A program made the position numbers and the translations under genes. A stretch of 7,341 nt of DNA, taken from NCBI GenBank assembly GCA_031281815.1, contig JAITEY010000256.1, positions 1-7,341 on the forward strand. Reading direction: 5' to 3'. Below are positions 1 through 6,081 of this stretch, one piece after another. The notes below the pieces were generated by a model. That model saw only the letters and a program-made list of their open reading frames with translations. It made no database searches and had not been told where the DNA came from. Each line of letters begins with the position of its first letter. Positions within the stretch are counted from its first letter, which is position 1. Origin of the DNA: Desulfovibrio sp. GTDB taxonomy: Bacteria > Desulfobacterota > Desulfovibrionia > Desulfovibrionales > Desulfovibrionaceae.

Positions 1-504
1 CTTCCCCTGCTGCTGACTCCGGCCCACTGCCTGCACCTCATGCAGCCTGTCGGCGCAGTGTCGCGCGGCTTTCTCGCCGCGTTTCCGAACGGCGTCTTTA
101 CGGCCGCTCTGGTCCTGGCGGCGGGAACGGCTTTCTGCCTGTGGCGCTTCCGATGCCTGTTGCGGGCGAAGCCGGAACTATGGGAATTGTCGCAAGGTAA
201 AGCGGCGTCCATGCCGGCGCCGAGCTTGCCGACGGCGGTTGATCCGGGCCGTCTTGCCGCCTTTGGGAAAAACTACAGCCTCAGCAGGCAGGAATTTTCC
301 GTCATGGCGATGCTGGCCCAAGGCCGCTCCACAGCGGACATCTCCAGGGCCATGAATGTGACGGAAAAGACTGTCCGCAATTATGTATCCCGCATGCTGC
401 AAAAAACCGAAGTCCCCAACCGCGTCGCGCTCATAGCTCTTTTTGCCGCCCAAAGTCCGGCTCCCGCAGGAGCGGCGAAACAAGACGAATCCAGTTCCCG
501 CTGA
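1..504 (+). CDS. LuxR-family transcriptional regulator with membrane segment (5'-partial)
   Basis: The frame is open from base 1 to the TGA at 502-504, so the ATG at 40 is probably internal and the protein very likely begins upstream of the window; 167 codons are visible. Codons about 33-50 form a hydrophobic stretch (FTAALVLAAGTAFCLWRF) followed by basic residues, as at the end of a last transmembrane helix. A linker follows, then a GerE/LuxR-type helix-turn-helix domain at about nt 271-450: LSRQEF, the LAQGRSTADISRAMNVTEKTV recognition region split as LAQGRSTADIS and RAMNVTEKTV, then the KTEVPNRV tail typical of the family. By family knowledge this is a DNA-binding output domain. The layout fits membrane-bound LuxR regulators whose N-terminal multi-helix part may sense a ligand, but that part is not visible. 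It lies 288 bases upstream of an efflux operon on the same strand and could control it, which is inference. The HTH assignment is firm; the full architecture is not. Confidence 0.85.
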   Translation, partial: LPLLLTPAHCLHLMQPVGAVSRGFLAAFPNGVFTAALVLAAGTAFCLWRFRCLLRAKPELWELSQGKAASMPAPSLPTAVDPGRLAAFGKNYSLSRQEFSVMAMLAQGRSTADISRAMNVTEKTVRNYVSRMLQKTEVPNRVALIALFAAQSPAPAGAAKQDESSSR

Positions 505-562
505 ATCCCGCCGCCGGCGTATCCCCCCATTTCAAACCTTCCCGCTCTTGATGCACTTCCTT

Positions 563-588
563 GAGGGCATCATGCCTCATATTTTTTC
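563..588 (+). terminator. Possible weak intrinsic terminator after the LuxR gene
   Basis: GAGGGC-ATCAT-GCCTC (563-578) can fold into a short stem with one bulged G, and is followed by ATATTTTTTC, with six consecutive T at 582-587. It sits about 60 bases after the regulator's stop codon, the right place for a terminator. The stem is only five to six pairs, so this is a modest candidate. Confidence 0.4.
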
Positions 589-654
589 AAGAAATAGATT
601 CAGCTATTCAAACATGATACACTTGGCGCCCACAAACGCCCACAAGCCACGCGC

Positions 655-685
655 TTGATCTTTTTCGTCATCTATCATTTATAGT
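655..685 (+). promoter_or_regulatory. Candidate sigma-70-like promoter for the efflux operon
   Basis: TTGATC at 655-660 resembles a -35 box. AT-rich sequence at 678-685 offers a -10 box, read either as TTTATA (678-683, 17-base spacer) or TATAGT (680-685, 19-base spacer). The region is clearly more AT-rich than its surroundings and lies about 110-140 bases before the adaptor start. A small inverted repeat CTAT-N5-ATAG (672-684) overlaps the -10 position. Neither hexamer is a strong match, so the call rests mostly on position and composition. Confidence 0.33.
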
Positions 686-693
686 TATTGATT

Positions 694-708
694 CGTGAAA
701 ATTTCACG
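694..708. promoter_or_regulatory. Perfect 15-bp inverted repeat, candidate operator
   Basis: CGTGAAA-A-TTTCACG is a perfect 7-bp inverted repeat around a single central base. It lies about 85 bases before the adaptor start and just after the candidate -10 box, so it would fall near the transcription start. A dimeric repressor bound there would block initiation, which is a common arrangement for RND pump operons. The symmetry is seen directly; its role and the protein that binds it are inferred. No TetR- or MarR-type gene is in the window, and the only regulator visible is the upstream LuxR-family protein. Confidence 0.5.
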
Positions 709-777
709 GCAACGCTCTGTTTTACCAAAGTTGCATAGCGCGCCTGACGCATGTCGCACCGCCGGCATACCAAGCCG

Positions 778-783
778 AAGGAG
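778..783 (+). promoter_or_regulatory. Ribosome binding site that sets the adaptor start
   Basis: AAGGAG lies nine bases before the ATG at 793. It supports that start over the in-frame ATG at 751, which has no comparable Shine-Dalgarno sequence and would place 14 polar, basic residues ahead of the signal peptide. Confidence 0.85.
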
Positions 784-792
784 AATAGTCCC

Positions 793-1917
793 ATGCCGCA
801 ACGTCTCTCTCTGTTGCTGATTTTGCTGTGCTGTCTGTCGGTTTTCGGCTGTGACGGACAGGCGAAGAACTCCGCCGCGCAAAAAGCCCTGAAAGTGCGC
901 CTGGCCGAGGCCGTTGCCGTTTCCGTTGAGGAAACGGCGTCTTTCAACGCCACGCTGGCCGCCAAGGAAACCGTTGAGGTGCGGGCCAAGGTACAGGGCT
1001 ATCTGACGGAACGCCTCTTCACCGAAGGCACTTTGGCGGTCAAGGGAACCGTGCTGTACAAACTGGACGACCGCGACCTGAAGACCGCCTGCGAGACGGC
1101 AAAAGCCGACACGAGCAAGGCGGAATCCGTCTGGAAAAACGCCGCTGCCGTCAGGGATCGCTATATTCCCCTCGCCGCCAAGGGAGCAATCGGCGTTCAG
1201 GACCGCGATACCGCCGTTGCCCGTGCGGAGGAGGCCCTGGCAGCCCTCAACGCCGCAAAAGCGCAGGAAGAAAAAGCGTCCGTCAACCTCGGGTACGCCA
1301 CCATCACAGCGCCCGTCACCGGCTATGTCAACCGCTCCGCTGTTGAGCCCGGCGCACTGGTGCAGGAATCCAACACGCTTTTGACCACCATGTACCGCAC
1401 AGACCTCATCCGGGCCGAATTTTCCATCACCGACAGGGAATTCATCCGTTTTTCCACGCTGATCCGTGAGCGGGGCGGCGACCCCAAAAAACTGGTTTTC
1501 CGCCTGGCTTTGGGAGACGAGCGCGTTCCTTACGAATATGAAGGCGTTCTTGAGATGGCCGACCCGGTGGTGGACAGCAAGACCAACACTATGGGCGTGC
1601 GGGTGGACTTCCCCAATCCCGACAATACGCTCCGGCCGGGGCTGTACGTCGTTGTCACCGGCATACTGGGCACGCGGGAGGTGGTGACCGTCCCCGAGGC
1701 GGCCGTGCTGGACAGGGGCGGAGGCAAGGCCGTGTTCACAGTGGACGACAAGAGCACGCTGGTTGCCGTGCCGGTGGAAACCGGCGGCCCGCGCGGAAAG
1801 GACCGCATCATCCTCAAAGGGTTGGCCGCCGGGCAGAGCGTCGTGGTTGAGGGACTGGTCGCGGCGCAGCCGGGCATGAAGGTGGAAGCGGTTCCCCCGG
1901 CTCCGACGGCGAATTAA
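793..1917 (+). CDS. RND efflux periplasmic adaptor (membrane fusion protein, AcrA/MexA type)
   Basis: This 374-residue protein is the periplasmic adaptor that links an inner-membrane RND pump to an outer-membrane channel. The N-terminus is a lipoprotein signal peptide: a hydrophobic stretch ending VFG-C20, with Asp21 next to the lipidated Cys, the known signal for retention in the inner membrane. Domains in order: first lipoyl half (about 58-93, VEVRAKVQGYL), alpha-hairpin (about 95-165, Ala/Glu/Lys-rich), second lipoyl half (about 166-195, TITAPVTGYVNRSAVEPGA), beta-barrel (about 205-290, ending NPDNTLRPGLYV) and membrane-proximal domain (about 295-365). Length matches the family. At the hairpin tip, R123 and L127 align with the Arg and Leu of the AcrA RLS motif, but the Ser position is Gly134. 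It ends 12 bases before the pump gene, so the two form an operon. Family call is secure; the substrate is unknown. Confidence 0.93.
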   Translation: MPQRLSLLLILLCCLSVFGCDGQAKNSAAQKALKVRLAEAVAVSVEETASFNATLAAKETVEVRAKVQGYLTERLFTEGTLAVKGTVLYKLDDRDLKTACETAKADTSKAESVWKNAAAVRDRYIPLAAKGAIGVQDRDTAVARAEEALAALNAAKAQEEKASVNLGYATITAPVTGYVNRSAVEPGALVQESNTLLTTMYRTDLIRAEFSITDREFIRFSTLIRERGGDPKKLVFRLALGDERVPYEYEGVLEMADPVVDSKTNTMGVRVDFPNPDNTLRPGLYVVVTGILGTREVVTVPEAAVLDRGGGKAVFTVDDKSTLVAVPVETGGPRGKDRIILKGLAAGQSVVVEGLVAAQPGMKVEAVPPAPTAN

Positions 1918-1929
1918 CGAGGACGAGCC

Positions 1930-4900
1930 ATGTTCAAATTTTTCATAGATCGACCCATTTTGTCCGCATGCCTTTCGGCCGTCATCGTGGTTCTGGGGCT
2001 TCTCAACATGAAAAGCCTGCCGCTGGCGAGCTATCCCAGGGTTTCTCCTCCCACGGTTTCCATTACCGCTTACTATCCCGGCGCGGACGCGGCGACCGTT
2101 TCGGAGTCCGTGGCCGCGGTGCTGGAGCGCGGGATCAACGGAGCGGAGGGAATGCTGTATATTTCCTCAAAATGCTTCAACAACGGCTATCTGAACATGG
2201 CCGTCACCTTTGATGTGGACCGCGACGACGACATGGCTCTGGTGGACGTGCAGAACAGGGCCGCGGAGGCGCAGCCGCAGCTTCCGCAGGAGGTTGTGCG
2301 CCAAGGTTTGACCATACGCCGGCAGTCGCCGGACATGCTCATGCTCATCAGCCTTTTCTCACCCGACGGACGCGTCGGCGATCTGGATTTGGCAAACTAC
2401 GCCTCCCGTTTTCTGAAAGACGAGTTGGCCCGCATCAACGGCGTGGGCGACGTGCAACTGGTGGGAGCCGGCGATTACGGCATGCGCCTGTGGCTGGACC
2501 CGGAACGCCTGAGCCATTACGGGCTGACGGTGGGCGATGTGCGCAACGCCGTCAACGAGCAGAACAGCATTGCCCCCGCCGGGGCTTTCGGCGCGGCGCC
2601 GTCGGACGCCGCATACGTGCGCACCGGCATCATCAGGGGGAGGCTGACCACGCCGGAAGAATTCGGCAGGCTGGTTGTGCGCGTCAACGACGACGGCGGC
2701 GTGATCCGCCTTCTGGATATTACGCCGGATACACGGAGAACGGATGCAGGCGGCCGGGCCGTGACCCGCCCCGGCATAGAACTGGGGGCGGAAACCTACG
2801 ACAATTTCAGCCGTCTTGACGGCAAACAGGCCGCATCTCTCATCGTCTACCAGCTTCCCACCGGCAACGCCGTGGAAATATCCCAAAAAGTCAGGGAAAC
2901 CATGGCCGGATTCAAGGAGCGGATGATCAAAACCGGCATGGACATCGACTACAACATCGGCCTGGATACGGCCGAGTTCGTCACGGTTTCCCTGAAAGAG
3001 CTGGTGATCACGCTGTTCGAGGCTCTGATCCTGGTGCTTCTTGTGGTGTACCTGTTTCTCGGTTCCCTGCGCTCAAGCCTGGTGCCTCTGGTGGCCGTGC
3101 CGGTTTCCCTCATCGGCGTCTTCGCCTTTTTCCCCGCGTTGGGCCTCAACATCAACAGCCTGACCCTCTTTGCCCTGGTTTTGGCTGTGGGCATTGTCGT
3201 CGACGACGCCATCGTGGTGGTTGAAGCGGTGGAGGTGCGCCTGGAGGAAGGTCTGCCGCCGCGGGAAGCCGCTGTGCAGGCCATGAGAGATGTGGGCTTT
3301 TCCATTATAGGCATCACCTTTGCGCTGATATCGGTGTTTCTGCCCATGACCCTGCTGGGCGGGCTCACCGGCAGGCTGTACGCGCAGTTCGCCCTGACCC
3401 TTTCCCTGGCCGTGGCCGTTTCCGCCTTCAATTCCCTTACCCTCAGTCCGGCTCTCTGCGCCTTGTTGTTGAAACCCAAAGGGCACGAAGCGCGGCAGCT
3501 TTTCCTGCCGGTGCGGCTGTTCAACAGCGCGTACCGGGCATTTTTCGCGCGCTATTCCTCGCTTCTCACTCTGTTCACACGGCGCGGGGCCGTCACGGCG
3601 GTCATCCTCCTCGCCGTCTATCTGGGGGTCGGCGGCGGAATGAAGATTCTGCCCACTTCGCTTGTGCCGGGTGAGGATCAGAAAGTCTTTCTCATGACCG
3701 TGCAGATGCCCAACGGAACTTCCCAAGCCCGCACCGCCGAAACCGCCGACGCGCTTTGCGCGGCGGTAAAAGGCGGCATCCCGGAAATCGAAACCATAGC
3801 CGTCATCGGCGGCCAAAATCTGGCCACAGGCGCGCAAAGCTCCGCCGTAGCCTCTCTGGTGGTTCAGTTGAAACACTGGGAGGAACGCAAAGGCCGGGGG
3901 CAGGATGCCCTGAGCCTTATCGCCGAAGCTCAGGCCATTGCCTCGGAGCGGTTTTTGGAACCGCTGATCATCGCCTTCAATGTACCGACCATCAGCGGCC
4001 TGGGCATGGGTCTGGGGTTGACCTTTGAAGTGGAAAACAGGGGCGACGACCAGAGCGCGGGTGCGACGGCCGAACCGGCGGCGAAGCTGTGGACGGCCTT
4101 TGCCCATACCCCGGAACTGGCCTCGCCTTACACCGCCTTCAGTATGCAGGGGAAATTCGTCAACCTGGACGTTGACCGCGAAAAGGCCAAGCGGCAGGGC
4201 GTGAACCTGTCGGAGGTCTACGACGCCGTGGGAACCCTGGTAGGAGGCTCCTACATCAACGATTTTCAGGAATTCGGCCGCACCTACAAGGTCAAGATGC
4301 AGGCCCGCGACGAATACCGCGCAACAGCCGACACCCTGCGTTTCTTCCGCGTCCGCGCGGGCGACGGGAACCCGGCCCCGATTTCAAGTTTTGTGACCCC
4401 CAGGGACATGAGCGGGCCGGAATACCTGACCCGCTACAATCTGTATCCTTCGGTGGAATTTATGGCCGCCCCCGCTCCGGGGCGCAGTTCCGGCGAGGCT
4501 ATGGCCGCCATGGAAAAGGCCGCGGAACGGGTTCTGTCGTCCGGGTTCGGTTTCGAGTGGACGGGGCAGTCGTATCAGGAGCGCTTGGCCGCCGGGAAGA
4601 CCGGCATGGTGCTTCTGCCGGCCTTTGTCTGCTGTTTCCTTGTTCTGGCCGGTCTGTACGAGAGCCTCACCTCGCCCTTCATCGTCATGCTCTCCGTGGC
4701 CGTCGCCGTGTGCGGGGCCGTGCTGGGACAGCTTGCCAGGGGCCTGAGCATGGATGTGTTCATGCAGGTCGGGCTGGTCATGCTCATCGGGCTGGCCGCC
4801 AAAAACGCCATCCTCATCGTACAGTACGCTCAGCAACGCCGGAAAGAGGGACTCTCGCCCGCCGAAGCAGCCGAGGCCGCCGGCAGGCAGCGCATCCGGC

Positions 4901-5109
4901 CCATACTCATGACGTCCTTCGCCTTTATCCTCGGCGTGCTGCCTCTGGTCATCGCGAGCGGGGCCGGGGCCAACGCCCGCCACTCTCTGGGGACGGGCGT
5001 ATTTTGCGGCATGTTCGCGGCGACGGCCGTCGGCGTTTTCCTCATTCCGGGGATGTACGCCCTGGTGCAGAGCCTGCGGGAAAGGAGCGGCGCGTCAGGG
5101 CAAGGATAA
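1930..5109 (+). CDS. RND multidrug efflux permease, HAE-1 family (AcrB/MexB type)
   Basis: This 1059-residue inner-membrane pump exports hydrophobic or amphiphilic compounds by proton exchange, working as a trimer with the preceding adaptor. A GAGGA site six bases before the ATG supports the start. The N-terminus FFIDRPILSA is the family signature. TM1 is about residues 9-28, the first periplasmic loop runs to about 355, TM2-TM6 lie about 358-500, TM7 about 555-573, the second loop runs to about 890, and TM8-TM12 follow. The proton-relay residues of AcrB are all present: D425 and D426 (VVDDAIVVVE), K958 (AAKNAILIV), R988 (RIRPILMTS) and T995. The stretch WTGQSYQERLAAG before TM8 is also typical. 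One oddity is an extra segment of about 16 residues around 265-282 compared with AcrB as recalled. There is no outer-membrane factor gene downstream. The family and an active relay are secure; drug specificity cannot be read from sequence. Confidence 0.96.
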   Translation: MFKFFIDRPILSACLSAVIVVLGLLNMKSLPLASYPRVSPPTVSITAYYPGADAATVSESVAAVLERGINGAEGMLYISSKCFNNGYLNMAVTFDVDRDDDMALVDVQNRAAEAQPQLPQEVVRQGLTIRRQSPDMLMLISLFSPDGRVGDLDLANYASRFLKDELARINGVGDVQLVGAGDYGMRLWLDPERLSHYGLTVGDVRNAVNEQNSIAPAGAFGAAPSDAAYVRTGIIRGRLTTPEEFGRLVVRVNDDGGVIRLLDITPDTRRTDAGGRAVTRPGIELGAETYDNFSRLDGKQAASLIVYQLPTGNAVEISQKVRETMAGFKERMIKTGMDIDYNIGLDTAEFVTVSLKELVITLFEALILVLLVVYLFLGSLRSSLVPLVAVPVSLIGVFAFFPALGLNINSLTLFALVLAVGIVVDDAIVVVEAVEVRLEEGLPPREAAVQAMRDVGFSIIGITFALISVFLPMTLLGGLTGRLYAQFALTLSLAVAVSAFNSLTLSPALCALLLKPKGHEARQLFLPVRLFNSAYRAFFARYSSLLTLFTRRGAVTAVILLAVYLGVGGGMKILPTSLVPGEDQKVFLMTVQMPNGTSQARTAETADALCAAVKGGIPEIETIAVIGGQNLATGAQSSAVASLVVQLKHWEERKGRGQDALSLIAEAQAIASERFLEPLIIAFNVPTISGLGMGLGLTFEVENRGDDQSAGATAEPAAKLWTAFAHTPELASPYTAFSMQGKFVNLDVDREKAKRQGVNLSEVYDAVGTLVGGSYINDFQEFGRTYKVKMQARDEYRATADTLRFFRVRAGDGNPAPISSFVTPRDMSGPEYLTRYNLYPSVEFMAAPAPGRSSGEAMAAMEKAAERVLSSGFGFEWTGQSYQERLAAGKTGMVLLPAFVCCFLVLAGLYESLTSPFIVMLSVAVAVCGAVLGQLARGLSMDVFMQVGLVMLIGLAAKNAILIVQYAQQRRKEGLSPAEAAEAAGRQRIRPILMTSFAFILGVLPLVIASGAGANARHSLGTGVFCGMFAATAVGVFLIPGMYALVQSLRERSGASGQG

Positions 5110-5193
5110 AAAATATCCGTCCTTCCAGGTTTCACGTTCAGATGTGCCTGTTTTGTATCCGCGCGGAAGCGCGTGGCAAAATTTCTCATAGCC

Positions 5194-5198
5194 AGGAG
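5194..5198 (+). promoter_or_regulatory. Ribosome binding site that sets the Sel1 protein start
   Basis: AGGAG lies seven bases before the ATG at 5206. It favours that start over the in-frame GTG at 5173, which is buried in a small GC hairpin (5160-5173, CGCGC-GGAA-GCGCG) and would put 11 extra residues before the signal peptide. Confidence 0.8.
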
Positions 5199-5205
5199 TG
5201 GCCAT

Positions 5206-6081
5206 ATGAAATTTTACCGATCCAGGTCTTTCCAGACAGTCCGCCTTTGCGCCGTCCTTGTGATTCTGTCCTTTTCACCCTGTCATCCGGCCTTTTCGGC
5301 AGCGCCGCAAACAAACCCGGAAATTGCGGTCAAGCCGCATACGGAAGGGCAAAAAATTTCCCCTGAAGCACTGTTCGCGCTCATGCTGATGAACGCGGAA
5401 AAAGGGCAGAGCCAGGCCATGCTCAACCTCGGGCGTTTGTATGAGGAGGGGGTCGGCGTGCCGCGCAACTTCACCAAGGCCTTGGAATGGTACCAGACGG
5501 CGGCTGACGCCGGAGAGAAGGAAGCCCACATGCGCCTGGGTCTGTGCTACGAAATCGGCATGGGCGCGGCGGCGGACATAGGCCGGGCGATCAAAAATTT
5601 TGAAAAAGCCGCCGAATTGGGGTTTGCCCCGGCCCGGCACAAGCTGGCTGGCCTGTACCTGCAAGGGCGCGGCCTGCCCAAGGACGAGAACAAGGGCTTT
5701 GCCTTGCTCACCCAGGCGGCCGACGCCGGGGAAGCGGCCGCGCTTTTTGACCTGGGCGTGATCCTGCGCGACGGTCTGTTCGGGCGCAAGGCCGAGCCGG
5801 AAAAGTCCCGTGCGCGTTTTCTCAAAGCCGCCGAAGCCGGCCACGCCGGGGCGGTTCTCGCCTATGCGGCCATGTGCCGGGAGGGCGCAGGCGGCAAGGC
5901 GGACCCGGAAGGGGCGCTCGCCTGGCTCCTGGCGCTCCGGAACGCCGGGGCGCAGGGTTCGGGGCTGGATGAGGCGATAACGGAACTTAGGGGCAAGCTC
6001 ACGCCGCAACAGGCTGCCAACGCCGAAAAGGGCGCTGGCCGACGCCTCGCCGCCTGGAACAAGATGAGGGGGATACAATGA
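5206..6081 (+). CDS. Secreted protein with five Sel1-like repeats
   Basis: This 291-residue protein begins with a signal peptide: MKFYRSRSFQTVR, a hydrophobic core (LCAVLVILSF) and a likely cleavage near AFS-A (about residue 31), so it should be periplasmic. No lipobox is seen. Five alpha-helical Sel1 repeats follow at about 68-104, 105-140, 141-176, 177-213 and 214-250; the first is the clearest (AMLNLGRLYEEGVGV then KALEWYQTAADAG). Later copies degrade, with the fourth one residue longer. A charged tail ends the protein. Sel1 repeats, relatives of TPR, form curved solenoids that bind other proteins; no enzyme motif is seen. The gene starts 96 bases after the pump gene and its stop overlaps the start of the next gene (ATGA), so it is probably co-translated with the surface protein and may assist it. 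That role is inference; an envelope adaptor unrelated to its neighbour is equally open. Confidence 0.88.
   Translation: MKFYRSRSFQTVRLCAVLVILSFSPCHPAFSAAPQTNPEIAVKPHTEGQKISPEALFALMLMNAEKGQSQAMLNLGRLYEEGVGVPRNFTKALEWYQTAADAGEKEAHMRLGLCYEIGMGAAADIGRAIKNFEKAAELGFAPARHKLAGLYLQGRGLPKDENKGFALLTQAADAGEAAALFDLGVILRDGLFGRKAEPEKSRARFLKAAEAGHAGAVLAYAAMCREGAGGKADPEGALAWLLALRNAGAQGSGLDEAITELRGKLTPQQAANAEKGAGRRLAAWNKMRGIQ

Noticed and set aside
593..608. AATAG-N6-CTATT inverted repeat as an operator
   Set aside because: Five-base AT-rich arms are expected by chance in such a stretch, and it is far from the adaptor start.
443..658. Small + strand open frame of 71 codons in the intergenic region
   Set aside because: It starts inside the LuxR gene in another frame, has no ribosome binding site, and its composition is not protein-like.
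751..792. In-frame ATG at 751 as the start of the adaptor
   Set aside because: It has no good ribosome binding site and would put 14 polar, basic residues before a clear lipoprotein signal peptide. ATG 793 has AAGGAG at ideal spacing.
3073..4107. Long antisense open frame of 344 codons opposite the permease
   Set aside because: It is rich in Gly, Gln, His and Arg as expected for the reverse of a GC-rich gene, has no recognisable domain, and lies fully within a well-conserved gene.
5131..5158. TTCACG ... TTGTAT as a promoter for the Sel1 gene
   Set aside because: Only four and three of six positions match the consensus hexamers. It is possible but too weak to list as a feature.
5160..5173. 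CGCGC-GGAA-GCGCG hairpin as the terminator of the efflux operon
   Set aside because: The stem is only five pairs and is followed by TGGCAAAATTTC, which has no proper T-run.
5173..5205. GTG at 5173 as the start of the Sel1 protein
   Set aside because: It lies inside a GC hairpin and adds 11 residues before the signal peptide, whereas ATG 5206 has AGGAG seven bases upstream.
4557..5366. Overlapping + strand open frame of 269 codons in another frame at the end of the permease
   Set aside because: It is Arg/Gly/His-rich, out of frame with conserved permease sequence, and runs across the gap into the Sel1 signal peptide. It is a shadow frame.
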